A stretch of DNA of 64,000 nt from CAVPMW01 sp963706515 (GCA_963706515.1 CAVPMW010000030.1:124001-188000); one strand, 5' to 3'; numbered from the stretch's first letter, positions 1-8,552 are shown. The notes: generated by a model from the letters alone, not told the origin. Made by a program: numbers and translations.

Positions 1-1151
1 TATCTCTTGCGCTATCTGACGCACGCGTTCGATTGAGTTGTGCCGCATGAACAGGTCAACCACGCCCAGGATCAAAGGGCGGTCGATTTCGGCGAACAGG
101 CTTTCCATATAGGTTGTAAATTCAGCGCGCCCTGTACCCTCTTCCAGAATTGGGCTCGGGATGCCGCCCCAGATGACCGGACCGGATTCCCAGGCAGCCC
201 AGGCATCCTCAAACCGGCACTCCGTAAGGGGGTAAGGCGAAAAGGATTCGCAGACATCCAACCCTGATTCGGCCAGTAATCTTAGCAATGGTTTCAGATT
301 GCCATCGGTGTGGCTGCCCACTTTTTTGCCTTGCCGGTGCAAGATCTCGCTATATTTTTGATAGGCAGGGAGACAATATTGCTGGAATAACTTCGGGTTG
401 GTCATCGAGCCATGCAAGTTATCGGGAAACTCAACATAAGGAGCATCAAGCGCGCTCAGCCGGTCCAACAGCTCCAGCATCTGCCAATCCAGCACTTCCA
501 GCAGCCGCTGGATCTGCTTGGGATGGTCGTACAGGCTGTAGAAAAGTGACATTTCTCCCAGGTATTCCAGCAAGACTTGCTGGAAGGGGATGCGGAGCAG
601 CAAGGGGACAACGAAGGCGTTCTCGCCCAGGCGGGCCTGCTCAGCAGTATAGTTCTCGAAGCGCGGGACCCATTCCAGCCGCTCCAAAATGTACTCTATG
701 GTTTTGAAGTCGGCTTCGTCCTTGATCAAATGCTCTTTGAGGTAAGGATCGGTCCCGGTCAGGACATTTTCTTCCAAGAGCATATGCTGCAGCCTGAGCC
801 TGCCCGCCGGAGTCACCAGCTCGATAACCGTCGTTCCAGCCCGGTCGGTAGGCACGTAATCCCACATCCCGGGGAAGTTTTCGAGAACGGCTTCGGCCTC
901 GTGCGCGATCTGCTCGCCGTTAAACCAGACGTAGCACCTCAACACCCCTCAAACGGTAGGCGAATGGGACGGTAAACTTGAGCTGGCCGATGTTCAGGGT
1001 CCGGTGCAGTTCAGGGAGAGTCATCTCTCGAAATTCCGCCGGAAGCGTGCCCTGTTCGCTGGTGGCTCTTATACCAGGTCTCTAACCGGGTAATGAACGG
1101 AATCCTGTCCGGCTGCTTTCCCTGCATGACCGCCAGCGCACACTGGCGCAT
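1..1151 (-). CDS. URO-D family (uroporphyrinogen decarboxylase-like) protein, 3'-truncated by window edge, two frame breaks
   Basis: Read on the minus strand from ATG 1151 (MRQCALAVMQGKQPDRIPF). It has the usual N-terminal NGKxPDRIPF-like segment of URO-D proteins, then conserved blocks such as LRIPFQQVLLEYLGEM and GLDVCESFSPYPLTEC. The reading frame changes near 1047 (after KSHQRTG) and near 955 (before YVWFNGEQIAHEAE), then stays open to base 1. The C-terminus lies outside the window. In corrinoid methyltransferases of this superfamily (MtaA/MtbA) the zinc site is H-x-C-G. Here the matching segment reads HTDGN, so the cysteine is missing and catalysis may differ. It follows two sugar-type permeases and their binding protein (36-bp gap), so it probably acts on the imported compound. 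It could be a methyltransferase or another URO-D-fold enzyme; heme synthesis is unlikely in this context. Confidence 0.75.
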
Positions 1152-1186
1152 CGATCCGGTTGATTCCACGCTAATCCCCCTTTGTT

Positions 1187-2027
1187 CTATTTCACCGCGC
1201 CGCTGGTCAGGCCCCGGATGAAATATCGCTGTCCGAACATGTAGACGATCACGATCGGGATCGTAGCGATGAGCAAGCCAGCCATCGTAGCCGGGATATC
1301 GACGATAATTACGCGAGCGCATCGAGGCGATCCCGACCATCAGGGTTTTTAATTCGTCCTTCTGCATGAAGACCAGGGCAATCAACAGCTCGTTCCATAC
1401 CCACAGGGCATTGACCACGATCAGGGTGATGACGGCTGGAGCGGAAAGCGGCATCATGATCCTGCGGAAGATGCCAAAGTTGGAGCAGCCATCCATGCGC
1501 GCGGCCTCAATGATCTCGCGCGGGATGGTTCTGAAGAAGTTCGTCATCAGGTAAATCGAGAATGGCAGCAGCAAGCCGGTATAGATCAGGATCGTACCCT
1601 GGTAGGTGTTCACCAGATGCCAACGGACCATCGAGACGAACAGCGGCACGACCATCACCACCGGCGGCACGACCATCAGGGAAAGGATGATGTTGAATAA
1701 GGTCCGCTTCCCAGGGAAATTCATCCGGGCAAAGGCATAAGCTGCCAGGCAGGCAATCATCAGGGAGATCGTAACGGCTCCGACGGTGAGGATCGTGCTG
1801 TTGGCAAAACGGTTGAAAAACTTTTCGCCGGCCGATGCGTTTACAAAGTTATCCCACAGCAGGTGGCTGGGCAGTCCCCATTTGTTAGCAATGTATTCGG
1901 ACTTGGTCTTAAACGCCGATACCGTCATAAAATATACCGGGAACAGGGAGAGCAAGGTAGCGAAAATTACAATCGTCTGGCGCGAGAGCCCGCCCATCCA
2001 ACCAGTAAGTTTTTTACCCGCTAGCAT
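1187..2027 (-). CDS. sugar-type ABC transporter permease, MalG-like, one frame break
   Basis: Inner-membrane subunit of a CUT1-type importer. ATG 2027 is preceded by AGGAG. Several hydrophobic segments are visible, with the EAA loop REIIEAARMDGCSNFGIF that docks onto the ATPase. The frame breaks near 1285 (after SRNYRR). The other frame continues DIPATMAGLLIATIPIV and ends in the typical C-terminus FIRGLTSGAVK with stop at 1187, giving about 280 residues, normal for the family. Without correction the reading runs on into the downstream URO-D gene. It is the second permease of the operon 4415-1. No ATP-binding subunit is present nearby, as is common when one MsiK-like ATPase serves many importers. 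Confidence 0.88.
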
Positions 2028-2072
2028 GCGATATTCTCCTATTTCCCGGATGGATATACTTTCTTATTCCCA

Positions 2073-3020
2073 TCAAATAACGCCTTCAAGATTGTCCGAA
2101 TCCCCGCGCAGCCTCAGCTCCAGGAAGATGAACACCCCGGTGACCAGCAGCAGCAAAACCGCGACCGCTGAGGTTAAATTGGGCTGGTTATAGCGGAATC
2201 CGGTCAGGTAGATATACAGCTCGGTGACCATCGTGGAGTTGCCCGGTCCGCCACCGGTCATCACATAAACGTAATTGAACACCCACGAGAGCATGGTGAT
2301 GACCGAGATCACCGAGAAGAACTCAATGACCGTCGCCAGCTCGGGGATGGTGATATACCAGTGCAGCTGCCACCAGTTTGCCCCATCGATTTTGGCCGCA
2401 TCAAACAGCTCCTGTTCGACAGACATCAGCCGCGCCAGGAATAACACGACGCCAAACCCGACTTCCTTCCAGATGATGACAAACATCAAGGTGGGGAGCG
2501 CTAACCGTGTGCTTCCCAGCCAATCCAGCGCAAAACGCTCCAGGCCGATCCGGGTCAGAAATTCATTCAAAACCCCGCTAAGTTGGAAGATATAGGAAAA
2601 GATCAGGCCGACGACGGTGATGGGCAGCAGGTAGGGCAGGAACAGGGTGGTCCGGTAGATCTGCCAGCCGCGGATGCGCTCGAACAGGAAGATCGCCAGC
2701 AGCAGGGCAATGACGACCATGATCGGGACACAAATCAGCAGCAGTAGATTATTCTTCGCTGCCTGCAGGAAGATATCATCTCGAAAAATCGCCTGGTAGT
2801 TCTGCAATCCGACAAAGACCGGCTTGCCCTGCATGGGCCGCTGAACGCTGAGGATGATCAAGCGCACCAGGGAATACCCAAAAACGAGCAGCAGGCTGGC
2901 CAGTGCAGGGGCAAGGTAAAGGAATGGCTCGAGCTTGCGTTGAAACCGGGTGAAGGCTGAAATAGAGGTGTTCTGCCGCTCTGAGAGCGGCAGAACACCT
3001 CCGGTAGAAGAAGACCTCAT
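2073..3020 (-). CDS. sugar-type ABC transporter permease, MalF-like
   Basis: 315 residues, first permease of a CUT1-type importer. There are six or so hydrophobic segments and the EAA motif ELFDAAKIDGANWWQLHW. The fold-typical phrase YVMTGGGPGNST is present near the last helices. ATG 3020 overlaps the stop of the binding-protein gene (ATGA). Codons 7-19 lie inside a strong inverted repeat (2965-3001), so either translation starts upstream of a hairpin or the true start is a non-ATG codon after it; I see no good alternative start. It pairs with the permease at 1187-2027. The substrate cannot be told from sequence; the neighbours suggest a sugar or methylated polar compound. Confidence 0.88.
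   Translation of the reverse strand: MRSSSTGGVLPLSERQNTSISAFTRFQRKLEPFLYLAPALASLLLVFGYSLVRLIILSVQRPMQGKPVFVGLQNYQAIFRDDIFLQAAKNNLLLLICVPIMVVIALLLAIFLFERIRGWQIYRTTLFLPYLLPITVVGLIFSYIFQLSGVLNEFLTRIGLERFALDWLGSTRLALPTLMFVIIWKEVGFGVVLFLARLMSVEQELFDAAKIDGANWWQLHWYITIPELATVIEFFSVISVITMLSWVFNYVYVMTGGGPGNSTMVTELYIYLTGFRYNQPNLTSAVAVLLLLVTGVFIFLELRLRGDSDNLEGVI
2965..3001. promoter_or_regulatory. strong inverted repeat (hairpin) at binding-protein/permease junction
   Basis: Perfect 18-bp arms around a single central base: left arm 2965-2982, right arm 2984-3000 and on to 3001. It lies directly after the binding-protein stop and within the first codons of the downstream permease. There is no T-run, so it is not a classic terminator. 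Such hairpins can stabilise the upstream message or lower permease expression relative to the binding protein (known for malE-malF type operons). Confidence 0.75.
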
Positions 3021-4415
3021 TTCGCCCAGGTCTCGAAGTTCTTCACCGCATCTGGGTTCTGTTCACGCCACTTCTGGGCAACCTCATCAGCCATCGCAGC
3101 CAGCTCTTCGGGCGTTTTATCGCCGGAGAAGAGCAGCTGGGTGCCGGCAAAGTTGGACTGCTCGTCCAGCATGCTGGGGATGAAGTTTTCAAGGTTTGGA
3201 CCGGCAACAGTCGTATCCCACTCGTAGATTTGTTTGAGCGTTGGCTGGTCGATCAGGCTGGTATCCATCCGGTTGTCAGCCGGGATCACACCGGTGTCCT
3301 TGAACCAGGCATTCAGGCGGTCGGTCGTGTGCATGAACATCAAGAAGTCCGCCGCTTCCTGAGGGTGCTCGCACCAGGAGGTGATGCCCCAACCCTGGGC
3401 GGTGACGACGTAATCATCCGCCAGCTTGCCCGATGCGTAGGTGGGGACCTTCATCACGTCCATCTTGTCCCAGCCGATGGTGTCGGCCCAGCCCTTGAGG
3501 AAGGTGTCGTTGCCAAAGATCATGGCGGCTTTGCCCTGGACAAACAGATCCTGGCCTTGCTGGTAGTCCAGCGAGTTGATATCCTTGTTCCAGCAATCCG
3601 GCTGCCTTCAGCTCATCCAGCCGCGACCACCATTCAGCGAACTTGGGGTCGGTAAATTTTGCATTCCCAACCGAAGCCGCCATGAAATCCTTTTCGCTGT
3701 CAGTGGCTGGCGAGCCAGGATCGAGAACAGCCAACCGCCAAACCAGCCATCTTTCAAACCACCGGCAATGGGTGTAACGCCGATGGCGTTCAGCTTGGCA
3801 CAGGCAGCCTTGAGGTCATCCCAGGTCTTAGGCGGATTCTTCGGATCGAGCCCAGCCTGCGTAAACAGCTCCGGGTTGAAGACCAACGGGTTGCCTGACA
3901 GATACCAGGGTACGCCCCACAGCTTGCCATCGTAGGTGCGCTCGAAATTGTTGATGTAATGGGCAAGCTCGTCCGCAGGGATCAGATCATCTACTGGAAC
4001 GATCGCGCCGCTCCAGGCATTTTCCAGCGTCCAGACACCGCCCCAGAAATATTGGATATCGGGGCCTTGCTTGGCGGCTGCCGCGGCCTGAAAGGCCGGG
4101 ATCAGGGTGTCGGTGGATTGCAGGACAGCTTCAATCTCGATATTGGGGTGCTCTTCTGGTACATGGCGATGGTTTCATCCATCCATTTTTGAGCGCCAGG
4201 AGCTTCCTGCTCGCCCCACCACCAGACCACCAGCTTGACTTTCTCAGCGGGGACTTCAGTTGCCGCGGGGCTTCGGTAGGCGCGGGCGCTTCGGTGACCA
4301 CAGGGGCTTCAGTGGCCGCGGGTGCTGCCGTCGGAGCTGCCGGAGGCTGAGCACAGCCCGCAGCCAGCGAACCTAACAGGACGATTATGATCAGGAACCG
4401 TAAGTGAGTTTTCAT
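3017..4415 (-). CDS. extracellular solute-binding lipoprotein (SBP family 1), four frame breaks
   Basis: Substrate-capturing lipoprotein of the ABC importer encoded just downstream. ATG 4415 begins MKTHLRFLIIIVLLGSLAAGC, a signal peptide with lipobox LAAGC (Cys about 21), followed by an Ala/Pro/Thr/Glu linker with TEAP repeats. The conserved body is recovered only by joining frames. Breaks lie near 4265 (before ATEVPAEKVKLVVWWWGEQE), 4152 (YQK to EHPNIEIEAVL), 3720 (FSILA to SPATDSEKDF) and 3590 (ELKAAG to WNKDINSLDYQQGQDL). The C-terminal part 3523-3017 is intact (ending NFETWAK). Length after joining is about 465 residues, normal for the family. Four indels in such a conserved protein next to intact permeases suggest assembly error more than a dead gene. 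Confidence 0.85.
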
Positions 4416-4530
4416 TTTTCTCCTCTAGAATTATGTGTCTGGAAATCTATTGGCTTATTTCGTCGAAGCGTAAGGAGCTGTGTAAGGATTGCCGGTGCAC
4501 CTCCTTGATGGGAATTATCGAATTTGTCCA

Positions 4531-4539
4531 TGATATAAT
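4531..4539 (+). promoter_or_regulatory. extended -10 promoter candidate for the MttB gene
   Basis: TGATATAAT contains TG-n-TATAAT (TATAAT at 4534-4539), an extended -10 that could work without a good -35; none was found at the right distance. It would transcribe rightward to the gene at 4659 and face the minus-strand promoter, with operator copy 1 between them. Confidence 0.45.
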
Positions 4540-4550
4540 TTTGCTGGATG

Positions 4551-4564
4551 TGAGAACGTTTACA
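4551..4564. promoter_or_regulatory. LacI/CcpA-type operator (copy 1)
   Basis: The plus strand reads TGAGAACGTTTACA, the exact reverse complement of the site at 8514-8527. The centre AACGTT is palindromic and the site fits the cre-like pattern TGWAAnCGnTnnCA of LacI/GalR-family repressors. It sits 6 bp downstream of the -10 of the minus-strand promoter, over its expected start point. It is also just downstream of an extended -10 facing the other way. No LacI-family gene is in the window. Confidence 0.7.
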
Positions 4565-4570
4565 TATTCA

Positions 4571-4599
4571 TATTTAGCATTAAGCTCCACCTTTGTCAA
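4571..4599 (-). promoter_or_regulatory. sigma70-type promoter of the 4415-1 transporter operon
   Basis: On the minus strand, TTGACA (4599-4594), a 17-bp spacer, then TAAATA (4576-4571). Transcription would run towards the binding-protein gene with a leader of about 150 bases. Operator copy 1 begins 6 bp after the -10. Confidence 0.7.
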
Positions 4600-4658
4600 G
4601 TAGCACAATCGCCTAATCAGAAATTCCACATTTTGCCGCCAAAAAACCGAGGTTACCG

Positions 4659-6116
4659 ATGCCCGTACGCTCGCTGAAATCGAATTGGCTGCGCTTTTTA
4701 GGGGCTGATGAGATCCACCAAATCCATGAGGCGGTCTTGCAGGTCCTGTGGGAAGTAGGTGTCCGCATCGAATGGAGACCTGCCCTGGAGATCTACCACA
4801 GCGCCGGGTGCCGGGTGGATTTCGAGAAACGGATGGTGTACATTCCCGAAGATGTCTTGAAGCGTGCTCTGCAGGCGGCGCCCTCCTCCTTCGAGCTGCA
4901 CGCGGCCCATCCGGAGAATGACATCCTGGTAAACCTGGAAGATATCTACACCATTGCCGGTTCTTCTGCGCTGTCGGTCCTCGATCTGGAAGGCAGCCAT
5001 CGCCCAGCCACCCTGCAGGACCTGATCGACTTCACCCGCCTGATCGATGCTCTGGACCAGGCTCACATCATGCATGCCATGGTCATCCCGCAAGACATCC
5101 CTCAGACTGGTTTTGACCGGATCTTGTTCTCCACGATTCTTAAAAATACGGACAAGCATTATTACTCTCAAGGTCAGGGTGGTCAAAGCGTCCCTGACCA
5201 GGTCGAAATGGCGGCTGTAATCCAGGGCAGCACACAGGCCGTTGAGAGCGGCCCCGTGTTTAGTTTTGTCGTCTGTTTTAACTCCCCGCTTGTCCACAGC
5301 GCCGAGCGGCTCCAAGAAATGATGGATTGCGCCCGTTTCAACATCCCCGTCTGGCTCGAGCCCACCAACATGATGGGTTCAACCGGACCTATAACGATCG
5401 CCGGAGCGTTGGTCGAACATACCGCGAATTCTCTAGCCGGGCTGGTGCTCATGCAGCTCCTGAATCCAGGGCATCCTTGCATCCTTTCCATTGCCTCTGG
5501 GGGTTTCAACATGCGCTTTGGAACCTATGTCGCGGCCTCTCCGGAAGCAGTCTTGCTCCATTGTGGTACAGCCCAAATGGCTCATTACTACGGGCTGCCC
5601 TTCCAGGGAGGCAGCGGTCTGGATAGCTGCCTGCCCGATGCACAGGCCGGGTATGAGCGCATGCTCCAGGCGATCCCGATGAGCCTTGCTGGCGTCAACT
5701 TCATCCACCTGGCTTTCGGGATGATCGGTCAGCTGCTCACTTCTAGCTACGAGCAGGCCGTCATTGACAACGAGATTTTCACGGCTGCTTTCGAGCTGCT
5801 CCGGGGGATCGAGGTGAACCCGGTGACGCTGGCGGTTGACCAGATCAAGGATGTTGGTCCGGGAGGCCAGTTCCTCACCCATTCGTTCACCTTAGCGAAT
5901 TACCGGCGTTACCAATGGCAGCCCGCCCTGACCGCCCGCCTGGGGTGGGACCAGTGGCAAAGGGTGTACGGCGGTAAGGATCTACGCCAGCGCGCCAACG
6001 CCGCGGCCCGTAAAATCTTGGAGGCGCACCGCCCTGCGCCCCTCACCCAGGCGCAGGAAGCCGAGCTGGATCGCATGGCACTCGCCTTTCAGCAGCAAGC
6101 TATCCGGACCAGTTAA
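4659..6116 (+). CDS. trimethylamine methyltransferase (MttB) family protein, non-pyrrolysine
   Basis: 485 residues, full length for the MttB/COG5598 family. These cytoplasmic TIM-barrel enzymes move a methyl group from a quaternary or tertiary amine to a corrinoid protein. Family features include the N-terminal HEAVLQVLWEVGVRIE segment, the central PTNMMGSTGPITIAGALVEH stretch, and QGGSGLDSC where Pyl-type MttB carries the amber codon. There is no in-frame TAG, so it belongs with the non-Pyl group (glycine betaine and carnitine-type demethylases). ATG 4659 has only a weak GAGG upstream. It is transcribed away from the transporter operon and shares its operator region. A palindromic MITE-like element starts 6 bp after the stop and may end transcription. 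The substrate is not predictable. Confidence 0.88.
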   Translation: MPVRSLKSNWLRFLGADEIHQIHEAVLQVLWEVGVRIEWRPALEIYHSAGCRVDFEKRMVYIPEDVLKRALQAAPSSFELHAAHPENDILVNLEDIYTIAGSSALSVLDLEGSHRPATLQDLIDFTRLIDALDQAHIMHAMVIPQDIPQTGFDRILFSTILKNTDKHYYSQGQGGQSVPDQVEMAAVIQGSTQAVESGPVFSFVVCFNSPLVHSAERLQEMMDCARFNIPVWLEPTNMMGSTGPITIAGALVEHTANSLAGLVLMQLLNPGHPCILSIASGGFNMRFGTYVAASPEAVLLHCGTAQMAHYYGLPFQGGSGLDSCLPDAQAGYERMLQAIPMSLAGVNFIHLAFGMIGQLLTSSYEQAVIDNEIFTAAFELLRGIEVNPVTLAVDQIKDVGPGGQFLTHSFTLANYRRYQWQPALTARLGWDQWQRVYGGKDLRQRANAAARKILEAHRPAPLTQAQEAELDRMALAFQQQAIRTS

Positions 6117-6121
6117 CATTA

Positions 6122-6237
6122 ATAGGACTTACGCAGTTCGCTGAGGAATTGCCGAAAATAGGGGTGTAGGGCGGGCGTCCGCCCGCCCTACACCCCTATT
6201 TTCGGACTATTTTTCCTTCAACTGCGTAACTCCTAAT
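6122..6237. mobile_element. MITE-like palindromic element, copy 1
   Basis: About 116 bp with terminal inverted repeats AGGACTTACGCAGTT (6124-6138) and AACTGCGTAACTCCT (6220-6234; one mismatch). Inside is a perfect palindrome with 26-bp arms (6152-6177 and 6180-6205) and a 2-base loop, followed by a T-rich stretch. The outer flanks are TTAAT and AATTA. There is no coding capacity. A shorter homologous copy lies at 13800-13863. It could also serve as terminator for the MttB gene. Confidence 0.75.
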
Positions 6238-6367
6238 TAAATTTCACATCTTCCACGCGAGCAGATAGGGACGCAGCTAAGCTCTCACCAGGGGGTAACC
6301 AGAGTGCCTGACCCTGAGCGACAGCCTGGGCGAGGGGTAGCCTGAGTTATCATCCTGTGCCCGGTTT

Positions 6368-7123
6368 TCAGAAAGTAATCGTCAGCCCGCCATCCACAGT
6401 GATCACTTGCCCGGTCAGGTAGGTGGCGTCTGGTCCAGCGAGGAAGAAGAAAACTCCAGCCACCTCCTCGGGCAATCCCGCCCGTCGCAGCGGCAGGTGA
6501 TGACCGTCCACGTAATTCTTTTTGAACCACTCGCCCTCGGTCTCGTCTTGCCCATTGACGATGCTCATCGGCGTCTTAATAAATCCTGGGGCCACTGCAT
6601 TTACTAAAATATTCCGGTCCGCCAGTTCCAGCGCCAGGCTGCGGCAGTATTGGTTAATGGCAGCCTTAGCGGCAGAGTAAGAGCTGGAGCCGCGTTCTGC
6701 ACGTTCACCGTGGATTGAGGTGCAGTGGATGATGCGACCGCCAGCCTTCATGAAGGGCACGCTCATCCGGGTCATATAAATCGCCCCGTTCATCAAAGTG
6801 TCAAAACACTTTCGCCAATCCTCCAGGGGCGAGTCGATCGCATCAGCTGCCTGAAACACGCCGGCCACGTTTGCCAGCACATCCAAAGAGCCCCACTTTT
6901 CTCGGATTGCAGCAGCCACCGAATCGGCAGTCGCCGGGTTGCTGAAGTCTCCTGGGCAGATTAGATGGTTTCCCTGAGGAAAAGATGCAGCCAGGTCGCG
7001 CAGCTCTTTCTCCCGCCGGGCAGTTATGCACACCTCCCATCCCTCCTGAGCAAAGCGCAAGGCAGTGGCGCGACCGATGCCGGAGGAGGCCCCCGTAACG
7101 ACTACTTTTTTATTCTCAACCAT
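6368..7123 (-). CDS. short-chain dehydrogenase/reductase (SDR), FabG-like
   Basis: 251 residues, a classical NAD(P)-dependent SDR of normal size. The cofactor motif TGASSGIG is at residues 10-17, the structural NVAG motif near residue 88, and the catalytic Tyr/Lys lie in SSSYSAAKAAIN. It ends with the family-typical YLTGQVITVDGG. ATG 7123 lies 10 bp after the stop of the M24 peptidase-like gene, so the two form one minus-strand operon (8255-6368). The downstream stretch 6238-6367 holds nothing I recognise. It probably oxidises or reduces a hydroxyl or keto group of the same substrate handled by the neighbouring methyltransferase and aminotransferase operons; the exact substrate is unknown. 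Confidence 0.88.
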   Translation of the reverse strand: MVENKKVVVTGASSGIGRATALRFAQEGWEVCITARREKELRDLAASFPQGNHLICPGDFSNPATADSVAAAIREKWGSLDVLANVAGVFQAADAIDSPLEDWRKCFDTLMNGAIYMTRMSVPFMKAGGRIIHCTSIHGERAERGSSSYSAAKAAINQYCRSLALELADRNILVNAVAPGFIKTPMSIVNGQDETEGEWFKKNYVDGHHLPLRRAGLPEEVAGVFFFLAGPDATYLTGQVITVDGGLTITF

Positions 7124-7133
7124 CGTTCACTCC

Positions 7134-8255
7134 TTAATCGACAAGATGGAAGGTGAGCAGCTCGCAGCCGTCCTCTGTCACGAGTACGACATCCTCCAGC
7201 CGCACACCGCCGATCTCAGGTAGATAAATACCTGGCTCCAGGGCGATGACCATGCCCGGCTCCAGGGCTGCGGTGTTGTAAGGGACGATCCGGGGCTCTT
7301 CATGATAGCTGGTACCGATGCCGTGACCGGAATGGTGCGGGTAGACTGGGTAGCCTTCCTTCCGGATCGCATCCCGCAGCATCTCGTCCAGATCGCAGGC
7401 CCGGAGGCCCGGGCGAACTGCACTCACCCCGAGCTGTAAGGTTTCTCTGACGAGCCGGAAGACCCTGGCGAGCGCCTCAGCCGGCTGGTCGACAAAATGG
7501 GTGCCGGCGTTATCCCCCCAGTAGCCTGCCAGTCGCGGCACCACATCGACGATGACCGGGTCTCCTTTCTGCAGCTTATAACCGCCGGGCAGCCCGCCAA
7601 TTTCAGCCGTGCGCACGCCCGCCACCAGATCGGCTAACACCGGCAGTCGACCGGAGACCAAGCCTTCCAGATGGGCTTTCACAGCATTCCACAGCTCGAT
7701 CTCAGAAATGCCAGGCTTGAGCTGTTTGCGCACTTCCCTCTGCGCGCTGTCGCACAGCCTGAGTGCAGAGCGGATCAATTCGATCTCGTCCGCTGATTTA
7801 ACGGCACGCAGTGGATCGATCTTTCCATCGATGGCGCGCAGAGCAGCATTGGGCAGAGCATCCTTGAGCACCTCACCGAATGGCGCCGGCAGGTAGTCAA
7901 ATTCCACACCCACCTTGCCTGAGAGAGCCTTATCTGGCTCCAGCAGAGCGCGGAGCGCCCCAGCCTGGTTGTGGAATCCGGCAACCGGCGCCTCGATCGT
8001 GTACGCTATATAGTCCTGCACTTCGCTGCCAGAGGTACGGGCGGAACCTGATTCCATATCTGAGGTGAGCATGACCTGGCGGTCCCCCCGCAGCCAAAAC
8101 AAGGCGGGACCGCCTTCGAAGGGGCTCGGTCCGGTCTGGATGGGTGGGGCATAGCCGGTTAGCCAGGTTACGTTGAACGGATTCGACAACAGGATTGCCG
8201 CCAAATCCTGCCCCTTCATCCAGTTGCCAAGTCGCTCAAGAGCATGCTGGTTCAT
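7134..8255 (-). CDS. M24B family metallopeptidase-like protein (Xaa-Pro peptidase / creatinase fold)
   Basis: 373 residues from ATG 8255, which has GGAGG six bases upstream; an in-frame ATG at 8297 lacks this. An N-terminal creatinase-type domain (about 1-125) precedes a pita-bread M24 domain. Candidate metal ligands are visible: Asp in VDVVPRLAGYWGD (two), His in HHSGHGIG, Glu in LEPGIYLPE and Glu in VRLEDVV. The family includes prolidases, aminopeptidase P, creatine amidinohydrolase and DMSP lyase, so hydrolysis of an N-alkyl or imino bond in a small amine is as likely as peptide cleavage. That fits the MttB genes on both sides. It is first gene of the minus operon, behind a TTGACA/TATAAA promoter with a LacI-type operator. 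Confidence 0.85.
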   Translation of the reverse strand: MNQHALERLGNWMKGQDLAAILLSNPFNVTWLTGYAPPIQTGPSPFEGGPALFWLRGDRQVMLTSDMESGSARTSGSEVQDYIAYTIEAPVAGFHNQAGALRALLEPDKALSGKVGVEFDYLPAPFGEVLKDALPNAALRAIDGKIDPLRAVKSADEIELIRSALRLCDSAQREVRKQLKPGISEIELWNAVKAHLEGLVSGRLPVLADLVAGVRTAEIGGLPGGYKLQKGDPVIVDVVPRLAGYWGDNAGTHFVDQPAEALARVFRLVRETLQLGVSAVRPGLRACDLDEMLRDAIRKEGYPVYPHHSGHGIGTSYHEEPRIVPYNTAALEPGMVIALEPGIYLPEIGGVRLEDVVLVTEDGCELLTFHLVD

Positions 8256-8292
8256 CCATGGCCTCCATATTTCCGGATTCGTGGGATTTTTC

Positions 8293-8306
8293 TGCAAACG
8301 ATTTCA
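8293..8306. promoter_or_regulatory. LacI/CcpA-type operator (copy 3, diverged)
   Basis: The plus strand reads TGCAAACGATTTCA, 11 of 14 matching TGTAAACGTTCTCA, with CG at the centre. On the minus strand it lies 10 bp downstream of the -10 of the 8317-8345 promoter, the position expected for a repressor site. Confidence 0.5.
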
Positions 8307-8316
8307 CAGCACATCT

Positions 8317-8345
8317 TTTATAGCATAGGAATTAATGAATGTCAA
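8317..8345 (-). promoter_or_regulatory. sigma70-type promoter of the peptidase-SDR operon
   Basis: On the minus strand, TTGACA (8345-8340), a 17-bp spacer, then TATAAA (8322-8317). The leader to ATG 8255 is about 55 bases. Confidence 0.7.
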
Positions 8346-8478
8346 CAACGCAGGTATGCAGCTGGTTTCCGCTTGAGAATCGGGCATACCGCTCAAAAAT
8401 AGCCGGTTTTGGGTGTTAAATAATGGCTGCGTCTCCGCAAGACGCCGCCTCAACTTGTTTTGGGGTAACCCACAACGG

Positions 8479-8507
8479 TTGACTTTGGTCAAAAGTTGTG
8501 CTATGTT
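8479..8507 (+). promoter_or_regulatory. sigma70-type promoter of the aminotransferase-MttB operon
   Basis: TTGACT (8479-8484), a 17-bp spacer, TATGTT (8502-8507), then operator copy 2 starting 6 bp later. This is the same geometry as at 4599-4551. Confidence 0.72.
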
Positions 8508-8513
8508 AATATC

Positions 8514-8527
8514 TGTAAACGTTCTCA
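8514..8527. promoter_or_regulatory. LacI/CcpA-type operator (copy 2)
   Basis: TGTAAACGTTCTCA, identical to copy 1 on the opposite strand (14 of 14). It covers the predicted start point of the promoter at 8479-8507, 26 bp before ATG 8553. Confidence 0.72.
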
Positions 8528-8552
8528 TATCCATGCTCTCCTGGAGGTAGCT

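Noticed and set aside
40..975. Three plus-strand open frames
   Set aside because: All lie opposite the URO-D gene, whose family blocks are clear on the minus strand.
4447..4629. Possible 60-codon minus-strand leader peptide
   Set aside because: It overlaps the promoter and operator region itself, so it would not be fully transcribed.
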